Positions 9,643-16,514 of a stretch of DNA of 64,000 bases are shown one piece after another. The stretch is taken from NCBI GenBank assembly GCA_029339505.1, contig JAQISU010000114.1, positions 3,105,001 through 3,169,000 of the forward strand. The letters are read 5' to 3'. The notes under the pieces were generated by a model. It searched no databases. It was not told the origin of the DNA and worked only from the letters and a program-made list of their open reading frames with translations. The stretch is from Unio delphinus. Taxonomy: Eukaryota; Mollusca; Bivalvia; Unionida; Unionidae. The position numbers were made by a program, and so were the translations under genes. Each line of letters opens with the position of its first letter. Positions within the stretch are counted from its first letter, which is position 1.

Positions 9643-9902
9643 ATTGCAAAACAATTTTTCAATCCCGACCTAACACCATCGTGGAAGTGTTTTAACATCT
9701 CTATCAATGATGTGGAAAGTGTCCAAATTGTATATAAAATAATTAATTATGACACTTTCCACACTTTTCCCTTGATCAATCCGAACCAGCCATCAATTTT
9801 TTATTCACTGATTTCAACAGTTTTAATAAAAAAATGCTAAAAAAAAATTAAAAATCTCTATGAGGGACGGTCACAATCAAATAATGATAAATGGTCGGTC
9901 AA
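9643..9902. promoter_or_regulatory. Internal intergenic region with hairpin and TATA-like loop
   Basis: This is the only long non-coding gap inside the element (about 260 bp). A perfect 13-bp inverted repeat (TGTGGAAAGTGTC at 9711-9723 and its complement at 9751-9763) encloses a 27-nt AT-rich loop with TATATAAAA. It separates the accessory genes from the virion module, so a promoter or replication site is plausible. No open frame is present. Confidence 0.5.
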
Positions 9903-10304
9903 TCAAAATTGTTCATTTTCTTGAATTAACGCCCGTAGGTTTCTAACTTTAGAATTAACCTCCTTTTTCAATTCGTATTCGTACCCCAATTCTTTTCGTA
10001 TTCGTTCTACGATGGTATACAACGGAGCGAACACACTTACGTCACTGGAGAATGCGAGAGAGTCCCGAATAGAATTCTGAATTCTTTTGATGAGCGCATA
10101 CTTCTTTGGTAGCATATATTTATTGTTGTTAACTCCGTATTCTATATCCTGAAAATCAGACATGATTTGATCAGGATTTAAACCATCTGATAGTTCAATA
10201 TCCCAATTTTTCAATTTTGAAATCTCGGATATGATGCTATTCATGTTTTCAGAATTCATTATTCTATAACAATTATATATTTCTAAATGAAAAATATGAC
10301 GCAT
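9903..10304 (-). CDS. Hypothetical protein, helical, unknown
   Basis: A 133-residue protein not recognised from sequence. It looks mostly alpha-helical and acidic to neutral, with NWDIELSDGLNPDQIMSDF in the middle and a charged C-terminal helix (ELKKEVNSKVRNLRALIQE). ATG is at 10304; a second ATG at 10259 (MNSENMNSII) would give 118 residues. It begins 10 bp after the HNH endonuclease stop and shares its strand, suggesting one transcript. The junction hairpin found in the virion genes is only weakly present at its end. Confidence 0.5.
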   Translation of the reverse strand: MRHIFHLEIYNCYRIMNSENMNSIISEISKLKNWDIELSDGLNPDQIMSDFQDIEYGVNNNKYMLPKKYALIKRIQNSIRDSLAFSSDVSVFAPLYTIVERIRKELGYEYELKKEVNSKVRNLRALIQENEQF

Positions 10305-10313
10305 CAGACATAA

Positions 10314-10802
10314 CTAAATTGAACTTTTTTGTCCCGTCCTTTTTGAAATAGCCGATCGATAAATCCCCTCTGCAACTTTTCGTACTGAGGGTGGACAAAT
10401 ATCGAAGTGCCTACCGGCGCTAGTTATTGATTGAAATATTTTTTCTTCGTTAGTTATCGTATTCAAAGATTTCACAGGTCTCTTCCCAACCGTTTTGCAT
10501 TTTCCAGTCTTTCCTCGTTTGGTATTCTCACTTTGTGTGATAGCCTGCAGATTTGATAAGGAATTGTTCATTGGATTAGAATCAATATGATCAATGACAG
10601 AATCATCCTCGATCAATCCATGGAAACATTCGTACACGAAACGATGATTGAGATAAGTTTTCTTTCCATTAACAGGGAACACCAAATACCCCATACCATT
10701 GTCAGCACCAACTGGGTTCTTCAGTCTACGGTTTCTGACAGTACCATCACTGGATGCTTCATAATTTGTAATCAGAGGGTGTAGTCTGAATTCTTGGTTC
10801 AT
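10314..10802 (-). CDS. HNH endonuclease with NUMOD-type flanking domains
   Basis: A 162-residue homing-type endonuclease. The N-terminus (LITNYEASSDGTVRNRRLK, about 8-27) resembles a NUMOD4 module. The central HNH_3-type core has LNHRFVYECFHG and then VIDHIDSNPMNNSLSNLQ (about 66-88), supplying the catalytic His and metal ligands. The C-terminal SITSAGRHFDICPPSVRKVA (about 123-142) resembles a NUMOD1 DNA-recognition helix. Such proteins are common in phages and giant viruses and often are selfish free-standing genes. It lies between the zinc protein and the unknown gene and is intact. It is likely a DNA nicking or cleaving enzyme; the target is unknown. Confidence 0.85.
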   Translation of the reverse strand: MNQEFRLHPLITNYEASSDGTVRNRRLKNPVGADNGMGYLVFPVNGKKTYLNHRFVYECFHGLIEDDSVIDHIDSNPMNNSLSNLQAITQSENTKRGKTGKCKTVGKRPVKSLNTITNEEKIFQSITSAGRHFDICPPSVRKVAEGIYRSAISKRTGQKSSI

Positions 10803-10816
10803 TCGTATACATAATA

Positions 10817-11227
10817 CTATTGTTTGTCTAATTCATTGTTTGGTCTAATGATTACATCTTTGGAAAATCTTTCGATGTAGTCTTGAGGGGTTCTTATGAT
10901 TTTATCCTTGATACTGACTTTGTCAGCGTCAAGAATACTGACTTTGTCAGCGTCAGGGTCATAATTTCTGATTGATTGTCCATTTTTTATTCTTTTATCA
11001 TAATAACGCTTCAATTCCCTGTATCGCTTACCACCGCAATTTAGACACAACTGAGATTTTCCCCTGACCCCAACTCCACATAGAATACAAGGTAACGGAC
11101 CAAGGCTTCCACGACGATAGCTTTGCATATGATACCCACAGAACTCATTTCTGCATGATTTGTTACACGGGGTTACTGATCCAATCATAAGCCACTTGCA
11201 GTGATTCATTATATAAAAATCTTTCAT
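10817..11227 (-). CDS. Cys-rich zinc-binding protein
   Basis: A 136-residue protein whose N-terminal half is a Cys/His cluster: CKWLM, PCNKSCRNEFCGYH, then CILCGVGV and QLCLNCGGKR (about 10-68), enough for two zinc sites. A basic region follows (RYRELKRYYDKRIKNG), and an 11-residue direct repeat DADKVSI occurs twice near 92-105. The C-terminus is polar. Small proteins with a C-x-C-C-H cluster are frequent in animal Polintons; nucleic-acid binding is inferred. The start is 24 bp from the divergent polymerase start, suggesting a shared promoter. An internal ATG (MNHCK) at 11209 is also possible. Confidence 0.65.
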   Translation of the reverse strand: MKDFYIMNHCKWLMIGSVTPCNKSCRNEFCGYHMQSYRRGSLGPLPCILCGVGVRGKSQLCLNCGGKRYRELKRYYDKRIKNGQSIRNYDPDADKVSILDADKVSIKDKIIRTPQDYIERFSKDVIIRPNNELDKQ

Positions 11228-11251
11228 TTAAATGCTTGTTTTAATTATAGC
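11228..11251. promoter_or_regulatory. Compact divergent intergenic region
   Basis: Only 24 bp separate the start codons of the minus-strand zinc protein and the plus-strand replication locus. The stretch is AT-rich. A bidirectional promoter must overlap one or both coding regions. Confidence 0.35.
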
Positions 11252-12790
11252 ATGAGGGAATTAAGGAAAACGCCTTCGAAAAATGCTGATAAGGAGTTTA
11301 AGAGATTATTAAAAATCAATCCTAGATTTAATCTCGATAGACCCAAAAAACGTCCAATAGACGGAAACATGAAAGAGTTTAAGAGATTATTGAAAATCAA
11401 TCCTAGATTTAATCTCGATAAACCAAAAAAACGTAACAAACGTCCAATAGACGGAAACATGAAAGAGTTTAAGAGATTATTAAAAATCAATCCTAGATTT
11501 AATCTCGATAAACCCAAAAAACGTCCAATAGACGGAAACATGAAAGAGTTTAAGAGATTATTGAAAATCAATCCTAGATTTAATCTCGATAAACCAAAAA
11601 AAACGTCCAAGAGAGATTACCCTTGGAAAGATGCTCAATTCAATCTCGATATAGTTTCTAATACACCAAAGAATACAATTCTTGATAAAGCCATGATTAG
11701 TAAAATCAGAGATTGTTTTAATGAATTCAAGCGTGATGGAGCATCTTATTGTTGGTCAACATTTCGAATTGATGGTGTTGTTGACGCTACCATGAATGAT
11801 GAAAAAGCAGCAGTGATAATTTCACGTGTTGGGGAAAAACGGCATTTTTTCCGAATCAAATTCATTATCGAAGTCGATGGCAAATGGATTATTAGGGATA
11901 AATTTGAACCAATCCTCAAGAATAAAAAAGCTGTCATTGTGAGTAGAGATTCCAAACCAGGAATTCTAACCGGAATCGATAAGCCATACTACGAAAGATC
12001 TTATCCCGTAACAGCAATGGTTTATGGGATATATCCGTTAAATGATAAACCCGATATCGCAAAACTAGCTCCTATGAAATATTCTAGTTCACTGAATTGT
12101 GTAGCAGAACGAATAATAGAACACTTCACAAATGCGTCCCGGGGGAATAAACTAACTGATCTAAGACGAAAAAAAATAACCGAGTGGGAATTAACGGTAA
12201 AACAGCACGGTGCAAAGATTTCTGATATAGCTAAATTAGAAGCATCATTAAAATTCCCAATATCAGTAACAACAATAACCAGAGAAGTATTATACGAACC
12301 GAAATATCAATCGCGAGGAGCCCCAATACAGATTATTGATCATAACAAACACGCGTGGACACCTGCGGTAACAATATTTCCACGAGAACGAACCGTGAGA
12401 TATATCCCTAAGGAGTTCGTCGGGGATGTTTTCTATGAAGAGAGATTATTCGATGCTATTCATGCGTTGTGTAAGGATGATCCTGTGTCAGTGTGGTTAC
12501 TTAGAAGTGATGAAGAATTCGATCAATTTGTAAAACCAAATGGTGAATTATATCGCATTGAAGAATTAGATAACAGAATGAGAAAAATCGCTAGTGATTT
12601 TTCACCGGAGAATTCCCATGAAAAACTACTCACGGATAGTTTTACTATTCCATCAGTGGTAGCTCACTTCGCAAGAGAAAAAAACTCATGGCGTCCAACA
12701 CGAAGTGATTTTCTCGAGGATGTTAAATTGAGTTGCGTCGATTTGGTCATGGAGGACTGTGGAATACGAAATACTCACGTGATGGTATGA
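11252..12790 (+). CDS. N-terminal part of family B DNA polymerase with repeat domain
   Basis: 512 residues from the ATG at 11252; an earlier GTG is not used in eukaryotes. Residues 13-115 hold four near-identical units of 27-30 residues built on EFKRLLKINPRFNLDKPKKR, strongly basic and likely DNA-binding or nuclear-targeting. The rest is a divergent polymerase N-terminal region containing NCVAERIIEHF and FYEERLFDAIHAL; I see no clear D-x-E exonuclease motif. The frame stops at 12790, but homology to the polymerase continues in the -1 frame from about 12733. The likely conserved block just before motif A (FGHGGLWN) lies in that second frame, so the two pieces were probably one gene. No slippery heptamer is visible at the break. 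Confidence 0.75.
   Translation: MRELRKTPSKNADKEFKRLLKINPRFNLDRPKKRPIDGNMKEFKRLLKINPRFNLDKPKKRNKRPIDGNMKEFKRLLKINPRFNLDKPKKRPIDGNMKEFKRLLKINPRFNLDKPKKTSKRDYPWKDAQFNLDIVSNTPKNTILDKAMISKIRDCFNEFKRDGASYCWSTFRIDGVVDATMNDEKAAVIISRVGEKRHFFRIKFIIEVDGKWIIRDKFEPILKNKKAVIVSRDSKPGILTGIDKPYYERSYPVTAMVYGIYPLNDKPDIAKLAPMKYSSSLNCVAERIIEHFTNASRGNKLTDLRRKKITEWELTVKQHGAKISDIAKLEASLKFPISVTTITREVLYEPKYQSRGAPIQIIDHNKHAWTPAVTIFPRERTVRYIPKEFVGDVFYEERLFDAIHALCKDDPVSVWLLRSDEEFDQFVKPNGELYRIEELDNRMRKIASDFSPENSHEKLLTDSFTIPSVVAHFAREKNSWRPTRSDFLEDVKLSCVDLVMEDCGIRNTHVMV
11294..11610 (+). repeat. Coding tandem repeat, four units of 81-90 bp
   Basis: Units begin at GAGTTTAAGAGATTATT near 11294, 11375, 11465 and 11546. They are almost identical at DNA level. 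The second carries a 9-bp insertion (RNK-type residues). Near identity suggests recent expansion or ongoing homogenisation. Confidence 0.95.
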
Positions 12791-14865
12791 TTTCAATTGA
12801 TATATCCGCGTGTTATCCCGGAAGTTTTCTCGGATATGGGGAATGCGCTGAGTACTTCAAACGATTTGGACACCCCACGCATGAAATGACTCGTGTTGCG
12901 ATTAATGGACCATTGCCTGATTTTGATTTAACCGGATTCGCTCGTGTGATATCATTTGAATTAGCTACAGGGTTACATCCGTGTAGTTATGTTTGGCTCG
13001 GTAGACACCTATCTGAAAAGGCCTGGATACCAATAGTGCTATTGAGATATATGATTGATTGTGGTATGCTAATATCGTTGATTGTTTCCGAGGCTATTAT
13101 ATGCTATCGAGCTCAGAAAGAAGTTTGGCTACCACAACCCGATCTAGATAGAATAATCAACGAACTACGAAAACATTTTCCAGATTTCAGTGAAGAAGAA
13201 ATCATAAATTGGTCTAAGAAGTTATTTGAAATTAAAAAAGAACAAGCAAAAGATCTCGGAAGAAGAATAATCGGTAAATTTACCCAGGGTGGACGATACG
13301 ATAACGCAAAATATTCTTCGCGGTTGATCATAGATGTCGCTGAATACGATTTTATTGTAGCGGATTTAATGAAACAGGGAAAACTTGTATCCCGTAAGGA
13401 TGCTTTTCTATCCAATGGTGAGAAATTAGGTACGGTTGTTACCTACTGTGATGGATATAATTCCCAGTACACACATTTGAGAAGTTCAATGCTAGCCTAT
13501 GCTTCTATTAATCTATTTTCGATGATAAATAGATTTCCTAATACCGCGGTTAGAGTGGCCACTGATTCGATGTATATACACAATAAGTACAAATCAGCTG
13601 TAGCGGCATTCACAGATCCCGAAGAAAATTGGGGGCGTTGGCGATTTAAAAAGGAGATGCTACATGAGTATTGTGAATCCGCAGACGTTGCCATGGATGA
13701 TAAATATCTTTGTTGTAACCGTATTGAAATTCAATCAGAATTTTCTAATGCACCACCGGTATCTGATCCAATCTGTAGATATAAGACAGTTTATTTAAAT
13801 GGTTGTGGTGGGTCAGGAAAGACAACTCGTGCAATTGAATTATTTCGTCGTGGAAACGCTAGCGTTTCTAACATGATTGTGCTAACACCGACTCACAGAC
13901 TCGCCAGAGAGATGATACAACGAGGGGTAAATGCTTGCAACTATCACAGTTTTTTTCGATGGAAAGGTGACAAATGGACTCCTGAGCGTATGGGTGATAA
14001 ATTCATTCCTGAAATCATAATTTGGGATGAAATATGCACAGTGTCATTAGATGTATTAAAAACATTTCTTGAGTGGTTGTTAAACAAAAACACAAAAGTC
14101 GTCATGTGCGGGGATCACGGCCAACCACCACCATTTGTCGGTGCATCTCCACATGAATGGCTAAAGGGTTTAGTAGATTACTATGAAGAAATCACCACTG
14201 ATTATAGATCACTTGATGAACGATTACGCGAGTTCAAAGCGCTAATTAGATTACAACCGGATAGAATCCAGTGTGAAATAGCGCGTGAATTGATTTCAGA
14301 GACTCCAATGAATGATTTCTGGGAAACGTGGAGACCAAACGATTTGATCATTGCAAGTAGAAAAATAGTCAGGGATACACTTCAGATGAAGTTATTTGAA
14401 TTGCATAAAGAAAAATTTGCAACGCTTCCAGTACCCCTTTGTTATAGGCCATCGGATACACGAAAACAGAATATTGAAGTTGATATTCCAGGACAGAGTG
14501 AAAAACAAATTCTCGTATTAAATGATATTGTGCTGGTTGATATCAATGTCGTTGAAGATGCATTGCGTGCTAATAAATCCCCGTGGACGCTAGGATACGC
14601 AGCAACAATACACTCTTCACAGGGATTGACTATATCGAATACAATTGTTTGGATGGTGGATAATCACATCGAATGGTCAAATTTAGTCTATCTCGCAGTA
14701 TCCAGAGTACGAAACATAAATCAACTTCGAAGAGTTGTTTTCTATGATAATGACACAACAATAAGTGATATTGATGTTAGCATCATTAATAAAAAAAACT
14801 CTCCGGTTACAAACAACAGGACAAAAAAAAAAAACAACGAGAATTTGATATTGATGCTGAACTAA
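12733..14865 (+). CDS. Family B DNA polymerase catalytic part fused to SF1 helicase
   Basis: The frame has polymerase motif A ISIDISACYPGS, a motif B-like GRRIIGKFTQGG, and motif C VATDSMYIH, where the usual first Asp of DTD is Ala but the second Asp is kept. After about residue 345 an SF1 (Pif1/RecD-like) helicase follows: Walker A NGCGGSGKTT, motif Ia LTPTHRLARE, Walker B IIWDEICTV, motif III CGDHGQPPPF, motif V GYAATIHSSQGLT and motif VI YLAVSRVRN. The only ATG near the start is 12787, overlapping the upstream stop as ATGA. Starting there would lose the FGHGGLWN block, so a join to the upstream frame is more likely. The end at 14865 follows an A12 run; an HNH domain continues in the -1 frame. 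It would replicate the element. Confidence 0.85.
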   Translation: MRRFGHGGLWNTKYSRDGMISIDISACYPGSFLGYGECAEYFKRFGHPTHEMTRVAINGPLPDFDLTGFARVISFELATGLHPCSYVWLGRHLSEKAWIPIVLLRYMIDCGMLISLIVSEAIICYRAQKEVWLPQPDLDRIINELRKHFPDFSEEEIINWSKKLFEIKKEQAKDLGRRIIGKFTQGGRYDNAKYSSRLIIDVAEYDFIVADLMKQGKLVSRKDAFLSNGEKLGTVVTYCDGYNSQYTHLRSSMLAYASINLFSMINRFPNTAVRVATDSMYIHNKYKSAVAAFTDPEENWGRWRFKKEMLHEYCESADVAMDDKYLCCNRIEIQSEFSNAPPVSDPICRYKTVYLNGCGGSGKTTRAIELFRRGNASVSNMIVLTPTHRLAREMIQRGVNACNYHSFFRWKGDKWTPERMGDKFIPEIIIWDEICTVSLDVLKTFLEWLLNKNTKVVMCGDHGQPPPFVGASPHEWLKGLVDYYEEITTDYRSLDERLREFKALIRLQPDRIQCEIARELISETPMNDFWETWRPNDLIIASRKIVRDTLQMKLFELHKEKFATLPVPLCYRPSDTRKQNIEVDIPGQSEKQILVLNDIVLVDINVVEDALRANKSPWTLGYAATIHSSQGLTISNTIVWMVDNHIEWSNLVYLAVSRVRNINQLRRVVFYDNDTTISDIDVSIINKKNSPVTNNRTKKKNNENLILMLN
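13854..13867. promoter_or_regulatory. 14-bp palindrome AAACGCTAGCGTTT, copy 3 (inside helicase)
   Basis: A third exact copy of the junction palindrome, here within helicase coding sequence just after the Walker A region. Confidence 0.4.
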
Positions 14866-15050
14866 TAATCACTTTGAAGAAACAACAGAATAATCACTGC
14901 GCGAGTTGCAATTGTATAATGCGTTGGCAGTATTCGGATAAGGATCCTCGCCAATTCACCGTAGACAGAAAAAATAACAATGTCGGTCATGTCAGAAATA
15001 ATGTGATGTTGACTTGTCTTGAGTGCAATAGACGCAACGGTGCTAGTTAA
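14823..15050 (+). CDS. HNH nuclease domain continuing the helicase frame after a -1 shift
   Basis: About 75 residues in the -1 frame relative to the helicase. It has HCASCNC (first CxxC), QFTVDRKNNNVGHVRNNV with the Asp and His of an HNH core, then LTCLECNRRNG (second CxxC), a compact zinc-stabilised HNH domain. There is no start codon, so it must be expressed by frameshifting or belongs to a broken gene. The switch point is the A12 run at 14823-14834. The helicase frame there reads ...AAA AAA AAC, containing the classic slippery heptamer A_AAA_AAC at 14829-14835. Its stop overlaps the convergent integrase stop by a few bases. A processing or nicking role in replication is inferred. Confidence 0.7.
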   Translation, partial: KKKKQREFDIDAELIITLKKQQNNHCASCNCIMRWQYSDKDPRQFTVDRKNNNVGHVRNNVMLTCLECNRRNGAS

Positions 15051-15987
15051 GACCATGCGGTGGCAATTGAGTATTCTCGGGAATCACTTGTAGTTGTTGT
15101 CGAGTAAAACCCCGCTGAGGGGCAGTTGAATCCAGTTTATAGACTGGAGGTCTACCAGTTGATCGTGTTATACTAGATATCTTATGCGTAGTGACGCTCC
15201 AAATAGGATCAGTAGCCCTTTTTCTACCCCCTTCAAGCTCTCCTGGTTCGTATAAGTACCTCACAATCACACTACTACCAAGAATTGGTTCTTTGAAATC
15301 TTTTTGTGGTTGTACGGGTATTGACTTCTTTTTAATCGCGTTGATAGGTTTCATGTTGATTGTTCTAGTAATCTCGTTATTCAGTGCAGTAATCACAGAT
15401 GGTAATCTTTTAACCCATTCACGGGATCGCTTTTCTTGAATGAATTCTTTTGCGTATTGATATCCAAATAACCGCTCAGCAAGGGTTTTATTAAACCGTT
15501 CTACAATTGCCTGATCACGATGCAGTGCAGTATGCCCCCGTCTGATAGTGACATTGTGATTTTTCATCGTTGTTAAAACAGCACCCTGAAATTCCTTGCC
15601 AGGATCAATTTGTAATAGATTTGGCCAGTGCAGAGGACCTCGTCGATAAATCCTTTCAAATGCAGAAGCGACTTCAGTGGCTGATTTTGTTTTTAACGGT
15701 TCTGCTTCTTTGTATCGACTTGCAATATCAACTACGGTTAACGCATATTTGTAACCACGATCATGTGGCAAAAATAATAGATCAGCCTGATGAACTTCAT
15801 TGGGTCCGGTTACATCAAAATGCGAGACATTAATTTGTTTAGGCGGTGGTAGATAAATTTGCCATAGTGCCTGTTTGGATAACCAATTAGCCGCAGTGGT
15901 TTTTTTCACTTTTGCAGCGCTAGCGAGTTTATGGACTGCTGATTTACCCCTCCAGTATCCTCTTGGGGAATAATAAATTGATTCCAT
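15043..15987 (-). CDS. Retroviral-type (DDE) integrase
   Basis: A 314-residue rve-family integrase that would catalyse insertion of the element. The start is the ATG at 15987 (MESIYYSPRGYWRG), the usual Polinton integrase beginning. A helix-turn region follows (VKKTTAANWLSKQALWQIYL). The catalytic triad is visible: Asp in VHQADLLFLP, Asp in LLQIDPGKEF and Glu in QAIVERFNKTL, with roughly the D-D-35-E spacing. The C-terminus has the chromo-like or SH3-like ending PVYKLDSTAPQRGFTRQQL. The frame is intact. The start is just 4 bp from the PLA2 stop, so the two may share a transcript. Confidence 0.93.
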   Translation of the reverse strand: MESIYYSPRGYWRGKSAVHKLASAAKVKKTTAANWLSKQALWQIYLPPPKQINVSHFDVTGPNEVHQADLLFLPHDRGYKYALTVVDIASRYKEAEPLKTKSATEVASAFERIYRRGPLHWPNLLQIDPGKEFQGAVLTTMKNHNVTIRRGHTALHRDQAIVERFNKTLAERLFGYQYAKEFIQEKRSREWVKRLPSVITALNNEITRTINMKPINAIKKKSIPVQPQKDFKEPILGSSVIVRYLYEPGELEGGRKRATDPIWSVTTHKISSITRSTGRPPVYKLDSTAPQRGFTRQQLQVIPENTQLPPHGLN

Positions 15988-15991
15988 ATTA

Positions 15992-16351
15992 TTAATTACC
16001 AGCACCTAACATCAATTTACTTTTCATAGCCGATTTTATCAAAAAGGAAGCCAATTTTTCTTTAAAAGATTTATCAGGAATAGCATTTAACGCATGAATT
16101 AATTTCACATCCGCGAGATGCCTGTTTTGCAGATTGCTGCTTTTATAAGCAACATCATGAAGGTGACAGGCCTTATCAATGGCGTTTATTGGTTCTTCAC
16201 CGGGGTTGGGTTGATTTTGATTATTGAGTCTGATATCAAGTCTGGTTCCTGGTCCACAGTAGCTATATCCTGGGAGGTGCTTTTCTCCGGGGTACTTTGC
16301 CCATGGGGTTCCAGGGAGCTTTGCCAATTTGGCTGCGATATCACCTCCTCG
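15992..16351 (-). CDS. Phospholipase A2 domain (parvovirus/adintovirus-type)
   Basis: The frame holds HLPGYSYCGPGT, a calcium-binding loop, and NAIDKACHLHDVAY with the catalytic His-Asp pair, followed by a helical C-terminus. In adintoviruses and parvoviruses this domain is part of a virion protein and acts on membranes during entry. No ATG opens this frame. The family partner, a zinc ribbon, is in the upstream frame, and the two connect by a -1 change at the A9 run 16352-16360 (minus strand). The zero frame there reads TTA AAA AAA AAC, so both T_TTA_AAA and A_AAA_AAC are in phase. Either programmed frameshifting or a lost base explains the split. Confidence 0.85.
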   Translation of the reverse strand, partial: RGGDIAAKLAKLPGTPWAKYPGEKHLPGYSYCGPGTRLDIRLNNQNQPNPGEEPINAIDKACHLHDVAYKSSNLQNRHLADVKLIHALNAIPDKSFKEKLASFLIKSAMKSKLMLGAGN

Positions 16352-16509
16352 TTTTTTTTTAAATCAGATCTCATAGACACAAATCTAAATTTCTTTGTAC
16401 CACATTGCACGCATTTACCAGAAAGCGCTGATCGGTTATTTTTAGTTGTAAACGTCGTCACATCATCTGTGCCAGTACGCGTTTTACACTTCACACAATA
16501 TAGATCCAT
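16186..16509 (-). CDS. Zinc-ribbon N-terminal domain of the PLA2 gene
   Basis: Start ATG at 16509, with MDLYCVKCKTRTG and then GKCVQCGTKKFRFV: two CxxC knuckles about 30 residues apart, a zinc ribbon known as the N-terminal domain of Polinton PLA2 proteins. If read without a shift, the frame continues about 55 more residues of low-complexity polar sequence and stops at 16186, giving a 107-residue protein. A -1 shift near residue 50 would join it to PLA2. The start codon is only 5 bp from the divergent ATPase start. Confidence 0.75.
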   Translation of the reverse strand: MDLYCVKCKTRTGTDDVTTFTTKNNRSALSGKCVQCGTKKFRFVSMRSDLKKNEEVISQPNWQSSLEPHGQSTPEKSTSQDIATVDQEPDLISDSIIKINPTPVKNQ

Positions 16510-16514
16510 AATTT

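Noticed and set aside
11245..11610. Minus-strand repeat protein opposite the polymerase N-terminus
   Set aside because: Shadow frame of the repeat domain on the other strand.
12724..12745. Programmed frameshift in the polymerase
   Set aside because: No in-phase slippery heptamer could be found between the frame-1 stop and the conserved block.
14862..15056. Small minus-strand gene
   Set aside because: Shadow of the plus-strand HNH domain, which has clear CxxC and Asp/His motifs.
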